Below, in pieces: positions 1 to 8,207 of a DNA stretch of 64,000 nt. The notes under the pieces are model-generated. The model was not told the DNA's origin. It saw only the letters and a list, made by a program, of their open reading frames with translations, and did not search any database. Source of the DNA: Bacteroidales bacterium. Lineage in GTDB: Bacteria; Bacteroidota; Bacteroidia; Bacteroidales; Marinilabiliaceae. Each line of letters opens with the position of its first letter. Position 1 is the first letter of the stretch. The stretch is taken from the NCBI GenBank assembly GCA_024401365.1, contig JAKSLE010000005.1, forward strand, positions 62,001 to 126,000, given 5' to 3'. The translations under genes were made by a program, and so were the position numbers.

Positions 1-1
1 A

Positions 2-628
2 ATCGTAGTTGCTCTCGTAGCAGCATTCTCCTTTGTTTCAACTTCTTTCGCGCAGAATAGCGAATTCCGCAAGGGCGACGTATTGGTCAACGTCCTCTAC
101 TCTCTTGGTTCTTTCGATGGCTACAAGATGAACGCTCATCCAAACCTTTCTGTAGGACATGAAGACATCCACTTGAACTGGGATGAGAAGAATTTCCTCC
201 AGCACGGTATCGGCTTCACAGCTGAGTGGGGTATCCTCGATAACATGATCCATGGCAAGGGTGCTATTGGTATCGGTATAGAGGGTGGTATGGGCTTCGG
301 TCGCGATGAGCAGAACGACATCTTCAAGCAGACTGCTAAGCGTATCCACTTCGCAACACGCGGTACAATGCACTACTCTTTCGTACCTGCTATCGACACA
401 TACGCTGGTTTCCGCCTCGGTATCTGCGACTGGACAGACTACAACCAAAGCATCAAGGATTCGTCTGGCGAATGGGTAAAGGTATTTGATGGTAAATTCG
501 ATGGCGATTTTATCTACAATTTCGTATGCGGCGCTCGCTACATGCCTGTAGACAACTTCGGTTTCAACCTCGAACTTTCATCTGGTCGCTACTCTTTCGT
601 TTCGTTGGGCGTCTCGTTTAAGTTCTAA
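2..628 (+). CDS. Outer-membrane beta-barrel-like secreted protein, 5' end cut off by the window
   Basis: The reading frame is open from the first full codon of the window, so the true start lies upstream. The visible part begins inside a hydrophobic signal-peptide core that ends in a good signal peptidase I site (VSTSFA before QNSEF). The mature part has alternating polar and aromatic residues typical of beta strands and closes with a terminal phenylalanine (SLGVSFKF), the usual Bam-recognised end of an outer-membrane barrel. About 208 residues are visible, which would fit a small 8-strand barrel. No family can be named with confidence and no substrate is suggested. A strong terminator lies 24 bases after the stop, so this gene ends its transcription unit. 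Confidence 0.75.
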   Translation: MVVALVAAFSFVSTSFAQNSEFRKGDVLVNVLYSLGSFDGYKMNAHPNLSVGHEDIHLNWDEKNFLQHGIGFTAEWGILDNMIHGKGAIGIGIEGGMGFGRDEQNDIFKQTAKRIHFATRGTMHYSFVPAIDTYAGFRLGICDWTDYNQSIKDSSGEWVKVFDGKFDGDFIYNFVCGARYMPVDNFGFNLELSSGRYSFVSLGVSFKF

Positions 629-651
629 AAATTATCTTTTCTTACATATTT

Positions 652-689
652 ATATGGCGAGGTACAAATATACCTCGCCATATTTTTTG
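652..689 (+). terminator. Rho-independent terminator after the beta-barrel gene
   Basis: A perfect 13-bp inverted repeat (ATATGGCGAGGTA at 652-664, its complement at 671-683) with a 6-base loop is followed by a run of T. The end of the T run also forms the -33 box of the next promoter. Confidence 0.9.
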
Positions 690-717
690 TCTCTTCCATA
701 AAAAATGTGCAATTTTG
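686..717 (+). promoter_or_regulatory. Bacteroidota-type promoter for the GT8 gene
   Basis: TTTG at 686-689, a 20-base spacer, then CAATTTTG at 710-717 match the phylum consensus TTTG-N19/20-TAnnTTTG with one mismatch in the -7 box. Transcription would start about 20 bases before the ATG at 745. The -33 box is made from the T-tract of the preceding terminator. Confidence 0.55.
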
Positions 718-744
718 TGCCGTTCAATTCCGTTAATAAGGTGC

Positions 745-1704
745 ATGATGGACATAGTAATAAATATCGACTCCGATTTTGTCACTTATGCTCACGTCAT
801 GCTATACTCATTAGAAGAATGTAACGCCGAAACCTCTTTTTCGATACATATCATTAACGTCGGACTTAACGATAGCCATAAAAAAGACTTCATCGTCAAG
901 CACCCCAAAATGGATTTCCATTTCTACGACGTCGACGACAATGTATTAAAGAGCCTCCCTATGTGGCGCCGCGACTACGTCTCTCCCGCTACATACCTGC
1001 GCATTTTTATGCCAGAACTCCTTCCGTCTTCTGTCGACAAGGTCCTCTTCCTGGATTGCGACACTTTGATACTGGATAGTGTCAGCGACCTATGGAACAT
1101 AGATCTCGAATCCGACAACCTTATGATTGCCGCCGTGGAGGAACGCCCCCCATACGACACGAAGAAACCTGAAACATTAAACTATAGCGTAGAGTCGTCA
1201 TACTACAACGCTGGAGTGGCTCTCATAAACCTCAAGGCTTTGCGAGAGGCCAACTTCTCTCAGAAAGCATCTCTGTTTATAGCCCAAAATCGTGATGTCA
1301 TTCTCCACCACGACCAGGATATAATGAATGCTCTCACTGCTGGATCTACCAAATTCATCTCTTGCAGATGGAATTTGCTCGACTTCTTCACTTTCAAGAA
1401 GCCCGAAATCCAGAGCAGACGTATGGACGACCTCAAAGAAGCTCTCCGCAACCCCGCTATAGTACATTTTTCAAATAAACGTAAACCTTGGCATCATAAT
1501 TGTGGGAATCCTTTCCGCGACCTTTATCTTTCCAAGGCTACACAATACGGCATAAGCGTTGCTTCGACGTGGGAATTGAAAACAAAATATCGCTTGCGCA
1601 AGATTTTGTATGCAATTCTTCTAAAAAAATCTAAGTACCTTAGGCCTCAACTTGTAACCTACTTGTCAAACTTATCATATAAAACACGAAAAATAAGCGC
1701 TTGA
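745..1704 (+). CDS. Glycosyltransferase family 8 (LPS/capsule hexosyltransferase type)
   Basis: The product, about 319 residues, transfers a hexose from a nucleotide sugar to a glycan acceptor at the cytoplasmic face of the inner membrane. GT8 hallmarks are present in order: an N-terminal nucleotide-binding start (DIVINIDSDFV), the metal-binding DxD motif in FLDCDTLIL (Asp104 and Asp106 counted from 745), YYNAGVALINL, HHDQDIMNAL, and a C-terminal IVHFSNKRKPWHH matching the family's His-x-x-x-KPW element. The start is an ATG pair at 745/748. A TTG further upstream would add ten unrelated residues and overlap the promoter. The stop overlaps the ATG of the next gene by one base, so the two are translationally coupled. 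Donor and acceptor sugars cannot be read from the sequence. Confidence 0.88.
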   Translation: MMDIVINIDSDFVTYAHVMLYSLEECNAETSFSIHIINVGLNDSHKKDFIVKHPKMDFHFYDVDDNVLKSLPMWRRDYVSPATYLRIFMPELLPSSVDKVLFLDCDTLILDSVSDLWNIDLESDNLMIAAVEERPPYDTKKPETLNYSVESSYYNAGVALINLKALREANFSQKASLFIAQNRDVILHHDQDIMNALTAGSTKFISCRWNLLDFFTFKKPEIQSRRMDDLKEALRNPAIVHFSNKRKPWHHNCGNPFRDLYLSKATQYGISVASTWELKTKYRLRKILYAILLKKSKYLRPQLVTYLSNLSYKTRKISA

Positions 1705-2834
1705 TGAATATAGGGTTCGACGCCAAACGTCTATACAATAACTTTACGGGGTTGGGTAACCATAGCCGTACAACAATAGATATTCTCACGGATTATTATC
1801 CCGAGAATACCTACTTCTTGTATACCCCAAAGGTTAAGCAGCACAATATGATGCTGTCTTACCTCGATAAAGATTATTGCCAGACCGTCTTCCCTAACAA
1901 GTTCGTAAAAGGTAGCTTGTGGCGTACCTTCGGACTGACCGGCGACATAAAGCGCGACAAAATCGATATTTTCCACGGACTTAGCAACGAACTACCAGTA
2001 GGCATCCACAAATGCAATATCCCTTCGGTAGTTACCATCCACGACGTTGCTTTCAAGTCTTTCAAAAATATGTACCACTGGCAGGATTGTCAGATCTACG
2101 ACATGAAATGGCGCTACGCTATCAAGCACGCCAATCGTATAGTGGTAATCAGCGAGTTTACCAAACAGGAACTCATGAGATATTACGATGTCGACGAAAG
2201 CCGAATCGATATAGTATACCAACCTGTCAACCCATCTTTCTATAGCGACAATACCCTATCTCCAGAAGATAATAATAGACAGTTATCTGCATACCCAGAT
2301 GATTTTATGCTCTACGTGGGGTCTATTAACTCTCGCAAAAATCTCCTAGGAATAGTAAAAGCTATCGAACTTCTCCCTAAGGATCTCCAAATACCTGTCA
2401 TCGCAGTGGGTGATAATAGTAGGTACAAAGCAGAGGTTCAGCAGTATATTGCAGAGCACAACCTGGAACATCTTGTAATCTTCCCTACTCATCGTATCGA
2501 GGATTGCGAACTTCATCTATTGTACCAAAAGGCTCGCCTATTCGTATTCCCTAGCTTCTACGAGGGCTTCGGTCTCCCTGTCGTCGAGGCTCTCCTCAAA
2601 GGGTGCCCCGTCGTAACTAGCAATACTAGCGGTCTTATCGAGGCTGGTGGCCCATTCTCCCTTTTGGCCGACCCTCATAGCCCAGAAGACATAAGCCACA
2701 AAATCCAAATGGTCTTGACAGATGACGACCTACGCAACGAAATGATCGCTGGCGGCAAGGAATTCGCCATGAATACATACCACCCTCGCGTCCTCGCCGA
2801 AAGACTGATGGCAATATATAACGACCTGAAGTAA
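1704..2834 (+). CDS. Glycosyltransferase family 4 (GT-B fold)
   Basis: A 376-residue retaining glycosyltransferase for surface polysaccharide or LPS. It begins NIGFDAKRLYNNFTGLGNH, the glycine-rich opening of many GT4 mannosyl/galactosyltransferases. It has VVTIHDVAF and VVISEFTKQEL in the N-terminal Rossmann domain, and LLYVGSINSRKNL at the start of the donor-binding domain. FYEGFGLPVVEA carries the E-x7-E pair (Glu287, Glu295) that contacts the nucleotide sugar. The ATG shares one base with the stop of the GT8 gene. Length is normal for GT4. The next gene is about 107 bases downstream with its own -7 element, so the GT8/GT4 pair is probably a two-gene unit. Confidence 0.9.
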   Translation: MNIGFDAKRLYNNFTGLGNHSRTTIDILTDYYPENTYFLYTPKVKQHNMMLSYLDKDYCQTVFPNKFVKGSLWRTFGLTGDIKRDKIDIFHGLSNELPVGIHKCNIPSVVTIHDVAFKSFKNMYHWQDCQIYDMKWRYAIKHANRIVVISEFTKQELMRYYDVDESRIDIVYQPVNPSFYSDNTLSPEDNNRQLSAYPDDFMLYVGSINSRKNLLGIVKAIELLPKDLQIPVIAVGDNSRYKAEVQQYIAEHNLEHLVIFPTHRIEDCELHLLYQKARLFVFPSFYEGFGLPVVEALLKGCPVVTSNTSGLIEAGGPFSLLADPHSPEDISHKIQMVLTDDDLRNEMIAGGKEFAMNTYHPRVLAERLMAIYNDLK

Positions 2835-2926
2835 TTAATTCTCCATCTTTTCTGACTTTTACTCCCCTCAAGACCCGTCTTGACAAAATTGTTTTATCCC
2901 CCCATACTATTTTTGTTCAAAAAAAG

Positions 2927-2934
2927 TATCTTTG
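2927..2934 (+). promoter_or_regulatory. -7 promoter element (TATCTTTG) for the GT2 gene
   Basis: TATCTTTG matches TAnnTTTG exactly and lies 8 bases before the ATG at 2942. No good TTTG box is found at the right distance upstream, so activity may need an activator. Confidence 0.45.
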
Positions 2935-2941
2935 TGAACAG

Positions 2942-3880
2942 ATGAAATCGTCTATGCCAATGAAAACGTCGGTAGCAATTTGTACCTACAACGGAGAAAA
3001 ATACCTGAAAAGTCAACTCCTTTCAATAATAAATCAAACCGTTAAAGTTGATGAAATCGTCATCTCTGACGATGGTTCTACTGATGGGACTTTCAAGATT
3101 ATATCCGAAATTAAGGATTCTTGTGACATAAATATTAAATACCACAAGAATGCAACTCCCCTTGGAGTATGCGCAAATTTCGACAAATGCATAAAGGAGT
3201 GCTCCGGCGATATCATTTTCCTATCCGACCAGGATGACCTCTGGCTGGACAATAAGGTAGAGGTTACTTTGAACTGGTTCAAAGGTAATCCTAAAAAAGA
3301 AGTCGCATTTTCAAATGCAACTTTTATCGACGAGGAGAATGCCCCCTATTCTAATCGCACCTTGCTCGAAACCGTAGGCTTCAGCGAGACGGCTATGAAA
3401 TATTTCGACCAGGGTTTTCAGATTGAGGCTTTGTTGCTACACAATAGATGTACTGGCGCCGCTATGGCGTTTAGACAATCTTTTGTACCTTATCTTAATA
3501 TAGATAAAACAGCTACAACAAAAAATGAGTTGCCCCTCCACGATTTTACTATCGCGTTGTCTGCTGCTAGCAAACAGGTCTTGGGCTATATAAAACAACC
3601 TCTTATAAAGTACAGAGTCCACACTTCTCAACAATGTGGATTGGGCGAATGGATAAAAACACCTCCTCAAGATGAAAATCTCATCGAGCCGTTGATTCCC
3701 GTCGATAGATTCGTCAACTATGTCTTGCCAGAGTGTAGAGAGAGAGCTGTATTTGGCATAAAACGACTTGAATACATCAAGAGCCACCGAAAAATTAAAG
3801 TGCTAAGCCATATTTTTGAATATTTCAAAATTTATGGCACTATTGCACATCACCCTTTCTTCTACGATCTGTTTAAATAA
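2942..3880 (+). CDS. Glycosyltransferase family 2 (rhamnosyltransferase-like)
   Basis: A 312-residue inverting GT-A glycosyltransferase. SVAICTYNGEKYL opens the nucleotide-binding fold. IVISDDGSTDGT carries the first Asp pair (Asp43, Asp44), and FLSDQDDLW carries the metal-binding DxDD (Asp96, Asp98, Asp99), a form common in RfbF-type rhamnosyltransferases. The C-terminal third contains LPLHDF and IKYRVHTSQQ, also usual in that group. There is no membrane segment, so it acts in the cytoplasm, probably on a lipid-linked glycan. It sits between other glycosyltransferases in one direction; the rhamnose assignment is by similarity only. Confidence 0.85.
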   Translation: MKSSMPMKTSVAICTYNGEKYLKSQLLSIINQTVKVDEIVISDDGSTDGTFKIISEIKDSCDINIKYHKNATPLGVCANFDKCIKECSGDIIFLSDQDDLWLDNKVEVTLNWFKGNPKKEVAFSNATFIDEENAPYSNRTLLETVGFSETAMKYFDQGFQIEALLLHNRCTGAAMAFRQSFVPYLNIDKTATTKNELPLHDFTIALSAASKQVLGYIKQPLIKYRVHTSQQCGLGEWIKTPPQDENLIEPLIPVDRFVNYVLPECRERAVFGIKRLEYIKSHRKIKVLSHIFEYFKIYGTIAHHPFFYDLFK

Positions 3881-3921
3881 ATTTGTCATTCGGGATTTGA
3901 CTAGTTCTTAATAGAATCAAC

Positions 3922-6411
3922 ATGAGATTAGTACCTAAGTTTATCAGTCACGCTTTCAATAAGATTTATGTCTTGACAACAATCAAGATATCAGGTCTGT
4001 TTGATGCCCAATGGTATACAGAAAAATACCTAAAGGGTGTGGATTGTCAAATGACCCCAATAAAGCATTACTTAAGAGTTGGATTCTATAAAGGCTACTC
4101 CCCTTCCCCAAAATTTTCTCACTCAAGATATATCACGGCATACCCTCTCATACAAGCACAAGGGAAAAATCCTCTGATGCATTACTTATTCGAAGGCCGA
4201 TACCAAGGGTATGTTTGCTATGGCGAAAATTCTATCGGCGAATTAAATGATGCCACAAATCACATAAGCCCCCTTGTTAGCATTATAGTCACAAGCTATA
4301 ATTATGCTCAGTATATTCCAGAGACTTTAAACTCTTTACTAAAGCAGACTTATGAGAATTACGAAATAATTGTCGTTGACGACGGCTCCAAAGACAACTC
4401 TGTCGATGTCATCAATGAGTATGTCTCTAAAAGTGGCAAAATAAAACTCTTACTGCATCCCGGCAATGCCAATAAGGGTATCATCGCCTCAATGAAGCTC
4501 GCTATAGAAAATGCTAAAGGCGATTTTATTGCTTTCTGCGAAAGTGACGACTATTGGGCACCTAATCACTTGGAGAAAAAAATTGAAATGATAAACAAAT
4601 ACAAAAATGTTCGCATCATTTCAAATAACATCCAACTCGTAGGCGACGAAAAATGTATCGAACAAAGGGAGGAATATATCTCTGTCGTCAGAAAATTACT
4701 CCGCGATGGTGGCAATAAAATAGATCTACGACACAACCAGGAGGTTAATTTCATACCGACTTTTTCTTCAGTTATGATAAAAAAAGATGTCTTGCAATCC
4801 TTGAATTTCGATTCCCCTATCCCCGCTTGGATAGATTTTTGGCTGTATAGACAAATCTTGAAAAACAACCTCCTCTTCTTCGTTGACGAGAATCTTACCT
4901 TTTGGCGTCAACACGCATCTTATAATGGTGCCGATTTCATAGAGGATAAATTCCAGGTCAACAACGCAATTTTCTTGCCAGCAAGTGATAAAATTATTGG
5001 CATAAAGAATAGCATGCAAAAGGAGGAGGGGCTGGAAACCGTGCGAAAGTCTCCTTTGTTCAATCGTTCATATTACTTGAAGAATGTTCAGGAGACTTAT
5101 GGACTGAGACCTGCTATGCATTATTGCACTATTGGCTGGACAGAAGGGTACAACCCTTCTGCCGACTTCCATGGCAATGCATACTTGACACAGCACGTTG
5201 AGTTGATACCAGTTAATATGTGTCCTCTCGACCATTATGAGTACGGTGGACGAACGGAGGGAAGAATAATGCATAGCGTACGCGAGGTTGAAGAGCACCG
5301 CATCACCCAGTCGGATGTCGAAAATATTCAAGCTATCAGAAAAAGCAAAAAAACAATTTTGCTGTTCAGCCACGATTTATCTATGACTGGCGCACCTAGA
5401 GCTCTACTGAATTTGGCTATTAGCTTAAAGAACCAAGGCGCACACCCAGTAATTTTGTCCCGACAGGAGGGAAACTTACTTTCTGAAATTGAATCCGAAG
5501 AAATAGATTATAAAATAGTCTACTCTCTTATAACTCGCAAGGCGTCACCAGCCAATGAAATATCTTTCAAGGATTACGCTTCGTGCTTCGATATAGTACT
5601 ATTCAATACTATTGCAACCCTTCCTCTTATTAAGGAAATAAGAGGTATCCCTTCAAAAAAGGTATGCTGGATTCACGAGGGATATATAAGTATCCAAAGT
5701 TTTTCTTTCAACAACAAAGCAAAGTATTATCTCGACTTTTTTGACGAAATACTGGTCGTAGGCAGTTACGCAGAAAATATTTTGAGAAAACAGTACCCTT
5801 CTTTGAAGAATATCAACCAGTTCTTGTACGGAATAAAGGATATTCCATACGTCCCCAAAGAATCGGAACCAACATCATCAAAAATCCATTTGATAATGGC
5901 AGCAACTATCGATGCCCGCAAAGGTCACGACGTCCTCATCGAAGCATTGAAATTACTGCCACCAGATGTCTTGTCCAAGTTGGAAATAACAATTGCAGGC
6001 GACGAGCATGACAAAAATCTAACCTCAATGCTGAGGTCACAGGAAAATGTGGATATACATATCTTGGGTGAGGTCGAGCACGAGGCCCTCCTGAAAATGA
6101 TTTCACAGTGCGACATGCTTCTGTGCACCTCTATAGATGACCCTATGCCAATATCTTGTACAGAAGCAATGATGTTCGGCATCCCAACTCTGGTTAGCGA
6201 CAATACAGGTACCGCGTCTTTCATCCAGGATGGTGTGAATGGCTTCGTTTTTGAAAGCGGAAACGTAAAGATGCTGGCAGAGAAATTAAATTATATCGTC
6301 AACAATATAGAGTCTCTGCCTGCTATCGGACAAAGGGCAAAAACAATCTATACCGAAAATTTCTGCCCATGCTCATTCAACAACAATGTCAAAAATACTT
6401 TTCTCTCGTAA
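3922..6411 (+). CDS. Two-domain GT2-GT4 glycosyltransferase with two repeated aromatic/His modules
   Basis: An 829-residue fusion. Residues about 25-95 form a module (SGLFDAQWY, PIKHYLRVGFYKGYSPS, NPLMHYLFEG). A GT2 domain follows at about 115-330, with SIIVTSYNYAQYIPETL, VVDDGS (Asp153/Asp154) and CESDDYW. A second copy of the module occupies about 376-450 (SPLFNRSYY, MHYCTIGWTEGYNPS, CPLDHYEYGG). A GT4 domain closes the protein from about 475 (LFSHDLSMTGAPRALL; DDPMPISCTEAMMFGIP; SDNTGTASF). The layout is therefore [module-GT2]-[module-GT4], as if two module-bearing enzymes were joined. The second half is clearly paralogous to the minus-strand GT4 at 8208-9737. It would add two successive sugars. 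The stop touches the stop of the convergent gene with no intergenic space. Confidence 0.87.
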   Translation: MRLVPKFISHAFNKIYVLTTIKISGLFDAQWYTEKYLKGVDCQMTPIKHYLRVGFYKGYSPSPKFSHSRYITAYPLIQAQGKNPLMHYLFEGRYQGYVCYGENSIGELNDATNHISPLVSIIVTSYNYAQYIPETLNSLLKQTYENYEIIVVDDGSKDNSVDVINEYVSKSGKIKLLLHPGNANKGIIASMKLAIENAKGDFIAFCESDDYWAPNHLEKKIEMINKYKNVRIISNNIQLVGDEKCIEQREEYISVVRKLLRDGGNKIDLRHNQEVNFIPTFSSVMIKKDVLQSLNFDSPIPAWIDFWLYRQILKNNLLFFVDENLTFWRQHASYNGADFIEDKFQVNNAIFLPASDKIIGIKNSMQKEEGLETVRKSPLFNRSYYLKNVQETYGLRPAMHYCTIGWTEGYNPSADFHGNAYLTQHVELIPVNMCPLDHYEYGGRTEGRIMHSVREVEEHRITQSDVENIQAIRKSKKTILLFSHDLSMTGAPRALLNLAISLKNQGAHPVILSRQEGNLLSEIESEEIDYKIVYSLITRKASPANEISFKDYASCFDIVLFNTIATLPLIKEIRGIPSKKVCWIHEGYISIQSFSFNNKAKYYLDFFDEILVVGSYAENILRKQYPSLKNINQFLYGIKDIPYVPKESEPTSSKIHLIMAATIDARKGHDVLIEALKLLPPDVLSKLEITIAGDEHDKNLTSMLRSQENVDIHILGEVEHEALLKMISQCDMLLCTSIDDPMPISCTEAMMFGIPTLVSDNTGTASFIQDGVNGFVFESGNVKMLAEKLNYIVNNIESLPAIGQRAKTIYTENFCPCSFNNNVKNTFLS

Positions 6412-8190
6412 TCATTTAGCCTTAAACCCTTTGATTACCTCATCAAAATCACAAGAACCTCTTACTATTCGTTTCTTATCATTGTCATACTCATCAGAGA
6501 AGCAATCATATTTTGCATTATACTCTGGAGTTTCTATGCCTCCAAGGTTAAGCAGTATATGACTCAAATCCTTATTCATAATCTTCAAATCTACCGATTC
6601 TGAGATTTTTTTCGCTAAATCTTCATGATTTGCCTTGAATTCATCAGACAAATACACCATGAAGGGTATCTCAAATTGATAATGCGCCACTTCTGGCAAC
6701 AACTCACTCTCATCCGTACGCATATAGGCATCTCGCCAGTCATATACCTCTTCTCCATGATCAGCCATATATATACATATCGCATCAGTACCACTAACTT
6801 TCTGCATTATGGAGCCTACCACATAGTCATTATATAATAGGGAGTTGTCATAGTTCGCTACTACATGCTTTCCTATCTCTCCTCCATATTGTGGATTCAC
6901 ATCGTCAGGCGTGAATTTTCTGAATTCTTCAGGATATCTTAACGCATAATCTACATGCTGACCGATAAAATGGACAACTACAAGCGTTGGACGGCTTTTT
7001 AGAACTTCAATATCCGGTATCTCCTCAATAAGTTCGCCATCAAAAGGATATACATTCCTGTTCCTATAGGTAAATTGTAACTCCGATAACTTTCTGTTGT
7101 TAAATAGAGTACCCCCAAAGTGATTCCATATATCATCAAAATCAGATGCAAACTGATTGGAAAGGAAATACACATCATATCCTGCTTTTTTGAAGACTGC
7201 AGTAAATAACGAATGATTGGTCCAGTCATCAGTCCCATCAAAAGAAAATGTTGAAAACATCTCCTTAAATGCTTCTGTTGTATGATTGTAAGATGTTATC
7301 GCATTGTCAAAAAGGAATAAATTACCCGATTCTTTTAGTGCTGATAGCTGTGGGGTCGTCTCAAGATACGATGGATTGTATACGTGCGAATGCGCTTTAT
7401 CATAAGACTCACCTATGACAAGGACTATCAACGGACACTTATAAGAACAACCGTCAACTTTTGTCTGTTCAACTGAGGTCTCAATATTTTTGAGGTCTTT
7501 CAACACCACGTACTTGAACGACAACCCATATAAAAATCTCACTGCTGGTGTGTCTTGGCTTGGCTTCTCGTCTTCATATGTAATAAAGTTGCCTAAATAC
7601 TCGTAATCGAAGCATTTCTTTAGCCTGACATAAGCATCATACTGAATTACTGCAGAAATCACAACTAATACCAAAGAAACGCATATGGATATACGTTTCA
7701 CCATTTGCACTTTCTTACATAATATTTTGAAATACTTAGAGATTACAAAACCTACCACAAGTATTCCAATCGTAATCATAAGCGTATATAGGAATGCCGA
7801 GGAAGAAAGCGCTGATGTGACAAATTCTACACTCTCTCGCGCATCAGTATCTGTCAATAGCTGAACAACATGAATATTATATAATGAATGATGGAAAAAC
7901 AACGTAAACAACTCCACATATAGGAATGCAATAGAGACTACCCATACAAACCACCTCATATATACTTTCTCAAGTACCCACGCCAAGAGACAGACTATAT
8001 AACTCTCAAAAATCGGAGCTATCAATATCTTGCATAAATCAATCTGCTCTTCTGTTTCAATCATAGAAAGCATCATAAGCGTTGCTGAAAACAATACTAA
8101 TGCCACGAATAAATAAACATTATTACTTACTGGCGTCATTATTGTTTTTACTAAAGCTTCTGCTTTTCTCAAAATTTCATTCATGGTCAT
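6412..8190 (-). CDS. Phosphoethanolamine-transferase-like membrane sulfatase-fold protein (EptA/CptA type)
   Basis: A 592-residue inner-membrane enzyme. Five hydrophobic segments fill roughly residues 20-190, followed by a periplasmic alkaline-phosphatase-fold domain from about 245. Landmarks are VIGESYDKAHSHVY (Glu near 259, metal ligand region), the NHTTEAFKEM segment that should carry the phosphorylated Thr nucleophile, and MADHGEEVYD near 476 with the Asp-His metal ligands. Known relatives move phosphoethanolamine from phosphatidylethanolamine to lipid A or core sugars; this one may decorate the glycan made by its neighbours. It is the last gene of the minus-strand operon Wzi-ABC-GT4-this gene, 17 bases after the GT4. 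Exact acceptor unknown. Confidence 0.85.
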   Translation of the reverse strand: MTMNEILRKAEALVKTIMTPVSNNVYLFVALVLFSATLMMLSMIETEEQIDLCKILIAPIFESYIVCLLAWVLEKVYMRWFVWVVSIAFLYVELFTLFFHHSLYNIHVVQLLTDTDARESVEFVTSALSSSAFLYTLMITIGILVVGFVISKYFKILCKKVQMVKRISICVSLVLVVISAVIQYDAYVRLKKCFDYEYLGNFITYEDEKPSQDTPAVRFLYGLSFKYVVLKDLKNIETSVEQTKVDGCSYKCPLIVLVIGESYDKAHSHVYNPSYLETTPQLSALKESGNLFLFDNAITSYNHTTEAFKEMFSTFSFDGTDDWTNHSLFTAVFKKAGYDVYFLSNQFASDFDDIWNHFGGTLFNNRKLSELQFTYRNRNVYPFDGELIEEIPDIEVLKSRPTLVVVHFIGQHVDYALRYPEEFRKFTPDDVNPQYGGEIGKHVVANYDNSLLYNDYVVGSIMQKVSGTDAICIYMADHGEEVYDWRDAYMRTDESELLPEVAHYQFEIPFMVYLSDEFKANHEDLAKKISESVDLKIMNKDLSHILLNLGGIETPEYNAKYDCFSDEYDNDKKRIVRGSCDFDEVIKGFKAK

Positions 8191-8207
8191 ATATTTAGGT
8201 AGTCTAA

